Of a stretch of 64,000 nucleotides of DNA, positions 50,791-58,547 are shown piece after piece. The stretch is from Micromonospora sp. WMMA1947 (GTDB lineage Bacteria > Actinomycetota > Actinomycetes > Mycobacteriales > Micromonosporaceae): NCBI RefSeq assembly GCF_027497355.1, contig NZ_CP114909.1, positions 992,001 to 1,056,000 on the forward strand, in the 5' to 3' direction. The position numbers were made by a program, and so were the translations under genes. The notes under the pieces are model-generated. The model ran no database searches and was not told where the DNA came from. It saw only the letters and a list, made by a program, of their open reading frames with translations. Position 1 is the stretch's first letter. Each line of letters starts with the position of its first letter.

Positions 50791-51354
50791 TCACCTGCGC
50801 CGGAGCAACCAGCCCAGCAACCCGCTCAGCCCCACCGCCACCAGCAGTCCCGCCACCGTCGCCGCCTGGGTGCCGTCGGTCCCGCCCAGTCCCCCGAGCC
50901 ACGCCAGCACCACGCCGAGCACGGCACTGGCGAGCACCACGCCGCCCGCCCGGCCCAGCCACCGCAGCACCACGTCCGGGTCGATCAGGCCGTCGTAGGG
51001 CAGCAGCGCCGCCAGCGCGCAGAGCGAGTGCGCCAGGTAGAGCAGCGTCGCCACGGCGAGCAGCCGCCACAGCGCCGGCGGCCGGTCGAAGCCGAGCGTG
51101 GCCAGCAGCCAGCCGCCGACGGTCACCAGCGCGGTGAACGTCGGCCAGATCCGGCGCGGCCCGGCCGCCGGCAGCACCGCGGCCACCGTCAGGGCCAGCA
51201 GCGAGCGCGCGGTGAGGGCCTGCACCGGGTACGCGAGCAGGAAACCGGCCAGCACGGTGAGGAAGATGCCGCCGCGGACGAGCAGCGGCAGCGGGCTGAC
51301 CCGGGCGGCGGCGTACCGCAGCGCCCGCACCCGCTCGACCAGGGCATCCGTCAC
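50791..51354 (-). CDS. Six-helix membrane protein, last gene of the MoxR operon
   Basis: A 187-residue integral membrane protein with hydrophobic segments at about 25-45, 50-65, 70-95, 100-125, 135-155 and 160-183 and no recognised domain. The start VTDALVERVRALRYAAARVSPLPLLV has the basic cytoplasmic end. Small polytopic proteins accompany MoxR-DUF58-DUF4129 sets in actinobacteria, so it may be a partner in the same complex. GTG 51354 overlaps the stop codon of the junction repeat ORF by 4 nt (GTGA). Confidence 0.75.
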   Translation of the reverse strand: MTDALVERVRALRYAAARVSPLPLLVRGGIFLTVLAGFLLAYPVQALTARSLLALTVAAVLPAAGPRRIWPTFTALVTVGGWLLATLGFDRPPALWRLLAVATLLYLAHSLCALAALLPYDGLIDPDVVLRWLGRAGGVVLASAVLGVVLAWLGGLGGTDGTQAATVAGLLVAVGLSGLLGWLLRRR

Positions 51355-51413
51355 TGAGCCGGCCTTTCGTTCGCGACTGCGGGACTCCGCTTCGCTGCGT
51401 TCCTCGCGCTCAC
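51351..51413 (-). repeat. 63-nt junction repeat readable as a 20-codon ORF
   Basis: GTG 51413 overlaps the DUF58 stop codon (GTGA), and the TGA at 51353-51351 overlaps the GTG of the next gene (GTGA). The start is GTGAGCGCGAGGAACGCAGC; the later part CCCGCAGTCGCGAACGAA recurs in the repeat at 61220-61282, also 63 nt long. Thus a mobile-looking GC-rich repeat fills an operon junction without breaking the chain of stop/start overlaps. Confidence 0.7.
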
Positions 51414-52771
51414 CGCAACCCTGCCTTCGGGGCGGTCGCCAACCGGGCCACGTCGCGCAGCACCTCGTCCAGGCTGCCGGCGCCGGCCCAGCGCACCACC
51501 GGCACGCCGTGCTCGCGGAGCTGGCCGATCATCGTGTCCCGGTCCAGCCGCCACAGCCGGTACGCCACCTCGGCCCAGCCGCGTTCCTTCGGCACCGGCA
51601 GCTCGGCCGGCAGCGTGTCCACCGCCACCACGAACCGTCCGCCCCGGGCCAGCCGGGCCAGCATCTGCGCGGAGCGCTCGTCGAGCAGCGGGGTGAGCAC
51701 CACCACGAGCGCGTCCGAGGAGAGCACCTGCGGGCCGAAGACCTGGTCGTACGGCTCGTGCGGCGACGACTCGGCGTGCACGTCGAGCAGCCACTCCAGC
51801 ACTGTCAGGTACTGCCGCCGCCCGGTGGCCGGACGCAGCCGGCGGGCGGCCGGGCCGTACTCCAGCATCGACACCCGGTCGCCGCGGTGCAGGTAGTGCT
51901 CGGCGATCGCGGCGGCCGCCCGCACCGTGGTGTCCAGCACGGAAGCGGGCCCGTTCACGCCACCGGAGCGGCCCGCCTCGGCCAGCACGTCCAGCAGCAC
52001 CACCACCTCGGCGTCCCGGTCCGAGAGCGTCGACGCGACGTGCAGCTGGCGGGCCCGCAGCGACACCCGCCAGTCGATCCGGCGCAGCCGGTCGCCGGGT
52101 GCGAACACGCGTACCCCGGCCAGCTCGCCGCCCTCGCCCGGCCGCCGCGAGCGGTGCGCGCCGACCAGGCCGGCGGCCCGAGGCATCGCCTCGACCGCGT
52201 CGAACGGCTCGGTACGCGGATAGACCCGGGCCCGGATCGGCTCGGTGATCACCGCACGGGAGACCAGCAGGCCGTCGGCGGCGGCGACCCGGACACCGGC
52301 CGGGCCGATCGGGTGCCGCCCCCATCGCAGGGCGGTGCCGGTCAGCTCCAGGTCGACGGCGCTGCCCCGGGGTACGGAGGTGACGAACGGGCGGTCCGCG
52401 CCGCCGGAGCGGCTCACGTCCAGCCCGGCGCCGCCGAAGCCGACCTGCTCGACCCGCAGCCAGCGCGACATCCGGGTCCGTACCACCGCCAGGTCGTACC
52501 CGATCAGGTCGGGGTTGGCCACCGCGACGGTGGCGGCCAGCGGCGAGCCCTCGACCAGGTGGGTGTCCCCGACGCCGAGTTCCAGCTCGGGCAGCGCGGC
52601 GGGGCGGCGGCGCAGCGCATACGCGGTCCCGAGCGCGAACGGTGTGGCGAGCACCACCAGGTCGATGCGGCCGAGCAGGACGGCGACGACGACCAGCACG
52701 CCGGTGAGCAGCACGGCCCGGCCGAGCGCCCAGGTGGGCGCCCAGCCGCTCGCCGCGTCGGCCCGGTCCAT
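51410..52771 (-). CDS. DUF58 (von Willebrand A-like) membrane protein
   Basis: A 453-residue protein: MDRADAASGWAPTWALGRAVLL leads into two helices (about 18-35 and 40-58); a beta-rich domain follows; then DUF58 proper with RPGEGGELAGVRVFAPGDRLRRIDWRVSLRARQLHVAS near 235 and the MIDAS-like VVVLLDVLAEAG near 285. DUF58 proteins act with MoxR ATPases, probably as substrate or adaptor. ATG 52771 overlaps the moxR stop codon (TGATG). The order DUF4129-membrane-MoxR-DUF58 is the standard actinobacterial cassette. Confidence 0.9.
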   Translation of the reverse strand: MDRADAASGWAPTWALGRAVLLTGVLVVVAVLLGRIDLVVLATPFALGTAYALRRRPAALPELELGVGDTHLVEGSPLAATVAVANPDLIGYDLAVVRTRMSRWLRVEQVGFGGAGLDVSRSGGADRPFVTSVPRGSAVDLELTGTALRWGRHPIGPAGVRVAAADGLLVSRAVITEPIRARVYPRTEPFDAVEAMPRAAGLVGAHRSRRPGEGGELAGVRVFAPGDRLRRIDWRVSLRARQLHVASTLSDRDAEVVVLLDVLAEAGRSGGVNGPASVLDTTVRAAAAIAEHYLHRGDRVSMLEYGPAARRLRPATGRRQYLTVLEWLLDVHAESSPHEPYDQVFGPQVLSSDALVVVLTPLLDERSAQMLARLARGGRFVVAVDTLPAELPVPKERGWAEVAYRLWRLDRDTMIGQLREHGVPVVRWAGAGSLDEVLRDVARLATAPKAGLR

Positions 52772-53769
52772 CAGCGTCCGGCGGCGTAGCTGGGCAGCGC
52801 GCCGCTGGCCGGGGCGGGGGTCGACTCCAGGACCTCGCCGACGACGAACGACGGGTCGACCCGGCGCAGCCACATCTCCGGACGCAGCGTGATCCGGTGC
52901 GCCAGCGCGGGCGCCGCCACGGCCTTGACGTCCTCCGGCACCACGTAGTCGCGGTTGGCGAGCACCGCCCGTACCCGGGACAGCAGCAGCAGCGCCAGCG
53001 AGCCGCGCGGGGACGCGCCGACCAGCACCGACGGGTGCTCCCGGGTGGCAGCGGTGAGCGCCACGATGTACCGCCCGACCGAGTCCTCGACCACCACGTC
53101 CTCCAGCGCGGCCTGCATGGCGCGCAGCGTGGCGGCGTCCACCACCGGCTTGATCTCCGCCTCCTCGCGGCGGCGGGCGATCCGGCGGCGCAGTACGTCC
53201 CACTCCTCGTCGTGGCTCGGGTAGCCGAACGACACCCGCAGCAGGAACCGGTCGAGCTGCGCCTCCGGCAGCGGGTACGTGCCCTCGTACTCGATGGGGT
53301 TGGCGGTGGCGAGCACGTGGAACGGCTCGTCGAGGCGGTAGGTCACGCCCTCCACCGACACCTGCTTCTCCTGCATCGCCTCCAGCAACGCCGACTGCGT
53401 CTTCGGCGGCGTCCGGTTGATCTCGTCGGCGAGCAGCAGGTTGGTGAACACCGGCCCGGCCCGGAAGGCGAAGTCGCCACTGCTCTGGTCGTAGAGGAAC
53501 GAGCCGGTCACGTCGGCGGGCAGCAGGTCAGGGGTGAACTGGAGCCGCCGGAAGTCCAGCCCGAGGGCCTGCGCGAAGCAGCGCGCGGTGAGCGTCTTGC
53601 CCAGGCCGGGCAGATCCTCCAGCAGCACGTGACCACCGGCGAGGATGCCGGCCAGCACCAGCTCCAGCGCGTCCCGCTTGCCGACCACGACGGTGCCGAC
53701 CGCCTCCAGGACGGCCCGGGCGAGCCGGCCCACCTCGGCGGGGGCCATGCTCCGGTCCACGTCGTTCAT
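52771..53769 (-). CDS. moxR: MoxR-family AAA+ ATPase
   Basis: A 332-residue AAA+ chaperone-like ATPase. Walker A LLEDLPGLGKTLTARCFA near residue 50, FTPDLLPADVTGS near 78, Walker B NLLLADEINRTPPKTQSALLEAMQEKQV near 108, sensor 1 FHVLATANPIEYEGTYPLPEAQLDRF near 150 and sensor 2 GASPRGSLALLLLSRVRA near 255. MoxR proteins remodel or insert metal in VWA-domain partners; here the partner is the DUF58 protein whose start overlaps its stop codon. ATG 53769 is chosen over upstream options because it overlaps the preceding TGA (TGATG) and fits family length. Confidence 0.94.
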   Translation of the reverse strand: MNDVDRSMAPAEVGRLARAVLEAVGTVVVGKRDALELVLAGILAGGHVLLEDLPGLGKTLTARCFAQALGLDFRRLQFTPDLLPADVTGSFLYDQSSGDFAFRAGPVFTNLLLADEINRTPPKTQSALLEAMQEKQVSVEGVTYRLDEPFHVLATANPIEYEGTYPLPEAQLDRFLLRVSFGYPSHDEEWDVLRRRIARRREEAEIKPVVDAATLRAMQAALEDVVVEDSVGRYIVALTAATREHPSVLVGASPRGSLALLLLSRVRAVLANRDYVVPEDVKAVAAPALAHRITLRPEMWLRRVDPSFVVGEVLESTPAPASGALPSYAAGR

Positions 53770-54353
53770 CAGATCTTCTCCAGTTCGGCGACGATCGCCG
53801 CGAGGTCGCGCGGCGACGGAGGGCGGCGGACGGGGGTGGCGAGGAACGTCCACAGTGGCTCGCCCAGCAGGGCTCGGGCACGGGCCGGGTCGGACTCACG
53901 GGTGACGCCGTGCCGCTGACGCAGCCGTTCGTCGGCCAGTTCGCCGAGCCGCGGCAGGATGCGTTCGGTGAACCGCTCCCGGTTGTCGGAGGACCAGTCC
54001 AGCGGGCGCTCCCAGCCGTTGATCGCGGTACGCAGCGCGTCCCGGGCGGACCAGTTCCAGGTGCCGGGCTCCTCACCGGCGGGCGCCCGGGTGCCCGCCC
54101 GGGGCGGCGGCGGAGGTGAGAGCGCGGTGGTGACCCGGCGTACGGCGAGCACGGCGAGCACGCCGGCCACGATGATCCAGATCGGCACCTTCAGGCCGAC
54201 CGCGCGCAGCCCGACCACGATCACCACGACGACGGCGGCGGTGACCGCCACGGTCCGCAGCAGCGCGCGCGCCCGCCCGCCACCGGACGGACGCTCGGCC
54301 TCCCCGGCCGGCTCCTCGCCGAACGACATCAGGTCGTCGATGCTGGTGCTCAC
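53769..54353 (-). CDS. Membrane protein of the MoxR cassette
   Basis: A 194-residue protein. Residues 1-30 are acidic and polar (VSTSIDDLMSFGEEPAG), two hydrophobic helices span about 33-53 and 57-73, and the cytoplasmic C-terminal half contains GTWNWSARDALRTAINGWERPLDW and LGEPLWTFLATPVRRPPSPRDLAAIVAELEKI, which look like a small helical domain. No named family recognised. GTG 54353 overlaps the DUF4129 stop by 4 nt and its TGA overlaps the moxR ATG, so it is made in a fixed ratio with both. Confidence 0.78.
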   Translation of the reverse strand: MSTSIDDLMSFGEEPAGEAERPSGGGRARALLRTVAVTAAVVVVIVVGLRAVGLKVPIWIIVAGVLAVLAVRRVTTALSPPPPPRAGTRAPAGEEPGTWNWSARDALRTAINGWERPLDWSSDNRERFTERILPRLGELADERLRQRHGVTRESDPARARALLGEPLWTFLATPVRRPPSPRDLAAIVAELEKI

Positions 54354-55081
54354 GACGCCTCCCCCGCCAGGCTGGTCAACTCGCCGCGCAACCGGCGCAG
54401 CGCGGCGCGGGCCTGGTCCCGGGTGCGCTCGTCGACCGGGTGCGTGGCGTAGCGGGCCTCCCGGTAGACGTGCGCGAAACCGTCGAGCACGTCGGCGCTG
54501 GCGACCGCCGGGATGCCGGCCGCCGGGTCGCCGCGCAGCAGCCGCCCCACCAGGTCGGTCGGGGTGTCGCCGGTGTGCCGGGGCACGCCCGCGTCCTCGG
54601 CGGCCTCCTCCAGGCGTACCCAGCAGGCGATCACAGCGGTTCGCGGGTCTGTGGAGCGGTCGTCGAGTTCGACGAGTCCGGCGTCGAGCGCGGCCACCAC
54701 CTCGCGGGCGGTCCCCTCGGCGGTACGCCGGGAGCGCCGCACCGGCACCGCCCGGGTCGTCCGCCGCAGCGCGCCCCGGAGCACGTTCCACAGGACGTAC
54801 CCGATGGCGCCCAGCACCGCCGCGAACAGCAACGCCACGGCGGTGGTGGCCAGCCAGTCGGGCACACCGCCCGACGTGGACTCACCCACGTCGCGGGGTT
54901 CCACCGGGTACGACGGCACCGCCTCGGGCGACGGGTACTCCGGCACGTACGGGATGGTGTCGGCGGCCGGCGGGATCCGGCTGGCCCCGATGGCGGAGTG
55001 ACCGGCGGCGAACGCGGCGAGCGCGAGCAGCACCGTCACCGCGGCGACCGGCCACCACCTGCGCAGTACGCCGAAATCCAT
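54350..55081 (-). CDS. DUF4129 domain membrane protein
   Basis: A 243-residue protein. Helix 1 at about 10-30 (PVAAVTVLLALAAFAAGH), an extracytoplasmic Pro/Glu/Tyr-rich linker (YVPEYPSPEAVPSYPVEP), helix 2 at about 78-102, then the DUF4129 domain with CWVRLEEAAEDAGVPRHTGDTPTDLVGRLL near 150 and the closing YREARYATHPVDERTRDQARAALRRLRGEL. DUF4129 often follows a transglutaminase; none is present in this operon. ATG 55081; the uracil-DNA glycosylase gene ends 19 nt upstream. Confidence 0.85.
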   Translation of the reverse strand: MDFGVLRRWWPVAAVTVLLALAAFAAGHSAIGASRIPPAADTIPYVPEYPSPEAVPSYPVEPRDVGESTSGGVPDWLATTAVALLFAAVLGAIGYVLWNVLRGALRRTTRAVPVRRSRRTAEGTAREVVAALDAGLVELDDRSTDPRTAVIACWVRLEEAAEDAGVPRHTGDTPTDLVGRLLRGDPAAGIPAVASADVLDGFAHVYREARYATHPVDERTRDQARAALRRLRGELTSLAGEAS

Positions 55082-55100
55082 CCCACCGCCTCAGGTGTTC

Positions 55101-55841
55101 TCAGTCCACCCCGGCCAGGTCCTTCGCCCGGGTGAACACGTCGTCCAGCATCGCCGGTGTGAGCCGGCCGGTGAACGTGTTCTGCTGGCTGACGTGATAG
55201 CAGCCCAGCAACGCCGGCACCGACTCGCCGGACCAGTGTGCCCCATGACCGAACACCGGTCGCGGAGTGGGCGGTCGCTGCCCGTACACCTGGCGTAGCA
55301 CCGGCCACCACGCGGCCCACGCGAACGCACCCAGCGCGACCACGACGCGCAGCGTGGGCCGGATCAGTTCGACTTCGCGGTGCAGCCACGGCGCGCAGGT
55401 GTCCCGCTCGGCCGGGGTGGGCTTGTTGTCCGGCGGCGCGCACCGCACGGCCGCGAAGATGCGGGTGTCGCGCAACGTCAGGCCGTCGTCGGCGGCCACA
55501 CTCGTCGGCTGGTTGGCCAGCCCGGCCCGGTGCAGCGCGGCGAACAACACGTCGCCGGACCGGTCCCCGGTGAAGATCCGGCCGGTGCGGTTGCCGCCGT
55601 GCGCCGCCGGCGCCAGACCGAGAATCGCGATGCGCGCGTCCTGCGGACCGAGGCCCGGCACCGGCCGTCCCCAGTAGTCCTGGTCGCGGAACGCGGCCCG
55701 CTTGACCCGGGCGACCTCCTCCCGCCACGCCACCAGACGCGGGCAGGCGAAGCAGTCGCTGACCGCGCCGTCGAGGTCGGCCAGGTCGGCCGCCCGCGCG
55801 GCGCGGGCGACCACGTCCTGCGGGGTACGCGACTCAGCCAA
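55101..55841 (-). CDS. Family-5 uracil-DNA glycosylase (UdgB-like)
   Basis: About 246 residues. Motif 1 [25 protein letters not shown] near 75 is diagnostic for family 5 (UDGb), which lacks the polar catalytic residue of other UDGs and also removes hypoxanthine; motif 3 [15 protein letters not shown] near 215 completes the active site. Cys at CFACPRL near 31 and [20 protein letters not shown] near 130 bind a 4Fe-4S cluster. Start uncertain: TTG 55841 overlaps the dienelactone hydrolase end by 8 nt; GTG 55814 is the next option and has a weaker setting. Its place between a hydrolase and a MoxR cassette is unexpected for a repair gene. Confidence 0.85.
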   Translation of the reverse strand: MAESRTPQDVVARAARAADLADLDGAVSDCFACPRLVAWREEVARVKRAAFRDQDYWGRPVPGLGPQDARIAILGLAPAAHGGNRTGRIFTGDRSGDVLFAALHRAGLANQPTSVAADDGLTLRDTRIFAAVRCAPPDNKPTPAERDTCAPWLHREVELIRPTLRVVVALGAFAWAAWWPVLRQVYGQRPPTPRPVFGHGAHWSGESVPALLGCYHVSQQNTFTGRLTPAMLDDVFTRAKDLAGVD

Positions 55842-56520
55842 GCTTCGCCCGGAACAGTTCCAGCGTGCGGGCCCAGGCGGTGGCGGCGGCCCGCTGGTCG
55901 TAGTGCTCGGGCCGGTCCTCGTTGAAGAACGCGTGCGCGGTGCCCGGGTAGTCGAACGTCTGGCAGGTGCCACCGGCGGACTCGATGGACCGGCGTACGC
56001 TCTGCACCCCGTCGGCGGCGGACAGGCCGTCCGCCTCGGAGCAGTGGATGAGCGCCGCCTTCCCGGCGTAGTCGGCCCAGTCGGTGGCCATGCCCTCCCA
56101 CGGCAGACGCGGGTAGAACCCGGCGGTGGCCACGATGCGCTCGGAGAACGTGCCGGACCACAGGGCCAGGCTCGCGCCCGCGCAGAACCCGGCACAGCCC
56201 ACCTTGCCGGCGACCTCCGGCCGGCTCGCCAGGTATTCGGCGGCGGCGGCGATGTCACTCGCCGCCTCGTCCATCTGGGAGCTGTTCAGCATCAGCCGCG
56301 GCTCGGTCGGCTTCACGGCCGGTCCGCCGTGCCGGAAGTCGGGCGCGAGGGCGACGAAGCCGGCCTCGGCGAAGCGGTCGACCACGGCCCGGACGTGGGG
56401 TACGAGACCCCACCAGTCCTGGATGACGATGACCGCCGGGCTGGCCGCACCGCCGGAGGGTATCGCGAGATACCCCTCGCTCGTCCCCCCGTTGCCGGTG
56501 AAGCTCACCATCTCGCCCAT
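55834..56520 (-). CDS. Dienelactone hydrolase family protein
   Basis: A 228-residue alpha/beta hydrolase. [38 protein letters not shown] near 28-65 has the oxyanion and early strands, [16 protein letters not shown] near 108 the nucleophile Cys, and [15 protein letters not shown] near 190 the His. Family enzymes open dienelactones in chlorocatechol breakdown, but many act on unknown esters. ATG 56520 has AAGGAGG 8 nt upstream, the best ribosome-binding site of the operon, so this is probably the first gene of an eight-member chain running to 50791. Divergent from the XRE regulator. Confidence 0.9.
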   Translation of the reverse strand: MGEMVSFTGNGGTSEGYLAIPSGGAASPAVIVIQDWWGLVPHVRAVVDRFAEAGFVALAPDFRHGGPAVKPTEPRLMLNSSQMDEAASDIAAAAEYLASRPEVAGKVGCAGFCAGASLALWSGTFSERIVATAGFYPRLPWEGMATDWADYAGKAALIHCSEADGLSAADGVQSVRRSIESAGGTCQTFDYPGTAHAFFNEDRPEHYDQRAAATAWARTLELFRAKLG

Positions 56521-56662
56521 GGGCCCGTCCTCCTTGCGGTCAGTCAACGTTGGCTGGTCGCACAGTTGGCTGTTATGTGCCGGTAGCGTGCCACGCGGTC
56601 GGCGGCCCGGGGAAGACGGAACAACAGTGGCATTCACCTCCTGTTGAACCGCCCCACAGGTA

Positions 56663-56674
56663 TAGCGATCGCTA
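56663..56674. promoter_or_regulatory. Operator-like palindrome before the HigA-like regulator
   Basis: TAGCGATCGCTA is a perfect 12-bp palindrome; its right end overlaps TAAACT (56673-56678), a plausible -10 box. It suggests autorepression of the XRE gene. A 30-nt leader with a GGAGGGG site would then precede ATG 56715. Confidence 0.6.
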
Positions 56675-56714
56675 AACTGGTCGCATGGTGCCGGACGCGA
56701 GAGGAGGGGAAGGC

Positions 56715-57032
56715 ATGAGCGACTACTCCCGATGGCAGGACATCCGCGTCGACCACGTCGCCCGGGCCGGAGGCGAAGAGGCGGTCGACGCGGGCAAGCA
56801 GCAACTCCTCGCCGAGGTCATCGGTCACCGACTCGCGGAAGTGCGCCGAGCGCGGGGGTTGACCCAACAGCAGGTGGCTGACCGCATGGGCGTCACCAAG
56901 GGACGGATCTCCCAGATCGAGCAGGGAAAGATCTCCGGTCAGGACGTGGTGGCCCGGTTCGCCGCCGCCCTGGGTGGCCGACTCCATCAGGCGATCTACT
57001 TCGACGACGGCGACATCGCCGCCATCGCCTAA
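56715..57032 (+). CDS. XRE-family regulator, HigA-antitoxin-like
   Basis: A 105-residue protein, MSDYSRWQDIRVDHVARAGGEEAVDAGKQQLLAEVIGHRL, then a helix-turn-helix LTQQQVADRMGVTKGRISQIEQGKI near 47-72 and a C-terminal IYFDDGDIAAIA. Such proteins usually accompany a RelE/HigB toxin; no toxin gene is present on either side. It could be an orphan antitoxin or a stand-alone repressor. ATG 56715 has GGAGGGG 6 nt upstream. The earlier ATG 56685 lies 6 nt after the -10-like box but lacks homology beyond the usual start. Confidence 0.8.
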   Translation: MSDYSRWQDIRVDHVARAGGEEAVDAGKQQLLAEVIGHRLAEVRRARGLTQQQVADRMGVTKGRISQIEQGKISGQDVVARFAAALGGRLHQAIYFDDGDIAAIA

Positions 57033-57042
57033 CAGCGGCTCC

Positions 57043-57102
57043 GCGCGAGATCTTGGAAGATTGCGGCCCCTATGAGGGCCGTTTCCTTCCAAGATCTCGC
57101 GC
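57043..57102. repeat. GATC-type palindromic element P4
   Basis: Perfect 16-bp arms GCGCGAGATCTTGGAA (57043-57058) / TTCCAAGATCTCGCGC (57087-57102), with an inner CGGCCC-GGGCCG hairpin near 57064-57080. It sits between the convergent XRE and HAAS genes, 11-13 nt from each stop codon. Confidence 0.85.
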
Positions 57103-57114
57103 GGTCGAGCGCGC

Positions 57115-58062
57115 TCAGGGGGTTGACGTGGGTTCCGGGGAAGCGCTGGTGGTGGGCGCGGTCGGGGTGGCGCTGTCCGTGGGCGCGAATGCGGGCGGGG
57201 CGATCGACGGTGAGACCGGCGGGCCGAACGGGGCCCGCTCCGGACAGTACGGGTAGGTGTTACGCATCTCCGGCACCGCGCCCGTGTCGGCCATGCAGCT
57301 CGGCCAGCCGAGCGTGATCGGCACGCCGTTCTGGTCGAAGAGCCGCGCGTCGCGGATCAGCCGCCCCTGCTGGTCGTAGACGAAGACGTCCTCGATCCGC
57401 TCGTACCGGTGGTCCACCGACGTCTGCTCGTAACTGCCGTAGACGTCGGTGTCGGCGCGCTCGTCCACCTGGGCCAGCACGGCGATGGAGAACAACAGCA
57501 GCGCGGCGGTGGCGATCTGGTGCAGTTGTCGCCGCCACCCGGTGATCCCGGCCGAGCGACGACCCCACCACATGGACGCGACGATCGCGCCGATGAGCAG
57601 CAGCATCCCCATCGAGCTGTTGCCGTCCAGCCGGGGCACCAGGCCGGACCGGCCGTCCACCATCCAGGCCACGATCAGCGCGGCCAGCCAGCCGCGCACC
57701 AGCCACCAGGCCGGGCGCAGCGGACGCAGGAAGTCGCTCACCGTCTCGTGCCCGAGCACCGGGCCGAGTTGGCGGTCCAGCAGGCGGAGCTGCGTGGCCG
57801 CCTGCTCCCGCGCCTCGGCCAGCCGGTGGAAGCGCGCCGGTCGCCGCCCCTCCCCGGCGCCGGCGGCGGCGCGCAGCTCGGCCGCGTACGCCTCGGGCGT
57901 GCCCAACCGGTCCACGAGCGCGCCCTCGCCCTCGGCGGCCACCTCGGCGAGGTGTTCCGGCAGGTCCTCGGTCAGCTCGTCACGGACCCCGGGCGGCAGG
58001 TCGACGAGCGCCGCGCGAACCCGGTCGACGTAGTCCGTGATCTCCTGCCCAGTGACGGTCAT
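57115..58062 (-). CDS. HAAS signaling domain membrane protein
   Basis: A 315-residue protein. Residues 1-60 (MTVTGQEITDYVDRVRAALVDLPPGVRDELTEDLPEHLAE) match the helical HAAS domain found next to PadR regulators. Three helices at about 115-135, 147-165 and 180-200 are followed by an extracytoplasmic domain with CMADTGAVPEMRNTYPYCPER (one possible disulfide) and a Pro/Thr/Ser-rich tail ending PTTSASPEPTSTP. Its ATG overlaps the PadR gene's stop by 4 nt. The pair resembles PadR-HAAS sensing units of unknown signal. Confidence 0.85.
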   Translation of the reverse strand: MTVTGQEITDYVDRVRAALVDLPPGVRDELTEDLPEHLAEVAAEGEGALVDRLGTPEAYAAELRAAAGAGEGRRPARFHRLAEAREQAATQLRLLDRQLGPVLGHETVSDFLRPLRPAWWLVRGWLAALIVAWMVDGRSGLVPRLDGNSSMGMLLLIGAIVASMWWGRRSAGITGWRRQLHQIATAALLLFSIAVLAQVDERADTDVYGSYEQTSVDHRYERIEDVFVYDQQGRLIRDARLFDQNGVPITLGWPSCMADTGAVPEMRNTYPYCPERAPFGPPVSPSIAPPAFAPTDSATPTAPTTSASPEPTSTP

Positions 58063-58391
58063 GCCGCCATCCCCCGATCGTCGAGCAGTGCGTCCATGGT
58101 GGTGGCGAACGAGCGCCAGGTCTTGCCGGAGCGGGTGAGCTGGTCACGCCCGGCGGCGTTGAGCGAGTAGTACTTGCGGTGCGGCCCGGACTCGCTCGGC
58201 ACCACGTACGTGGTGAGCAGACCGGCCGCGAACAGCCGGCGCAGCGTGCCGTAGACCGAGGCGTCGCCGACCTCGGCGAGACCGGCCTCGCGCAGGCGCC
58301 GCAGGATGTCGTAGCCGTACCCGTCCTCGTCCTTGAGCACGGCGAGCACCGCCAGGTCGAGCACGCCCTTGAGGAGCTGCGTGGTATCCAC
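58059..58391 (-). CDS. PadR-family transcriptional regulator
   Basis: A 110-residue winged-helix repressor: VDTTQLLKGVLDLAVLAVLKDEDGYGYDILRRLREAGLAEVGDASVYGTLRRLFAAGLLTTYVVPSESGPHRKYYSLN, the PadR signature throughout, ending with a dimerisation helix (SFATTMDALLDDRGMAA). GTG 58391 is chosen over the earlier 58412 opening because TAGTGT on the minus strand lies 7 nt before it (leaderless). The inverted repeat at 58403-58421 lies at the promoter, indicating autorepression. It controls, at least, the coupled HAAS gene. Confidence 0.9.
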   Translation of the reverse strand: MDTTQLLKGVLDLAVLAVLKDEDGYGYDILRRLREAGLAEVGDASVYGTLRRLFAAGLLTTYVVPSESGPHRKYYSLNAAGRDQLTRSGKTWRSFATTMDALLDDRGMAA

Positions 58392-58398
58392 GCTCCGC

Positions 58399-58421
58399 AC
58401 ACTAGTGCGCAATCCGCACTA
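58399..58421 (-). promoter_or_regulatory. PadR promoter and operator-like inverted repeat
   Basis: On the minus strand TAGTGT (58404-58399) is a likely -10 box. Next to it and overlapping by two bases is TAGTGC-N7-GCACTA (58403-58408, 58416-58421), a perfect 6-bp inverted repeat. This arrangement would let PadR block its own promoter. Confidence 0.6.
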
Positions 58422-58458
58422 CCGTCAACGACACAGCACCATGTCGCCCACCGGGGCC

Positions 58459-58519
58459 GGTGATCAAGGAGTTGGCGTCCTCAGAGGCGCCCGGATCGGA
58501 CACAAACTCCTTGATCACC
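58459..58519. repeat. GATC-type palindromic element P5
   Basis: Perfect 15-bp arms GGTGATCAAGGAGTT (58459-58473) / AACTCCTTGATCACC (58505-58519), 31-nt centre. It is between the PadR promoter and the Doc toxin gene end. Arms again contain GATC near the outer edge, as in P1-P4. Confidence 0.85.
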
Positions 58520-58547
58520 GCCGGAAGGGCAACCTTCCGTCGACGGC

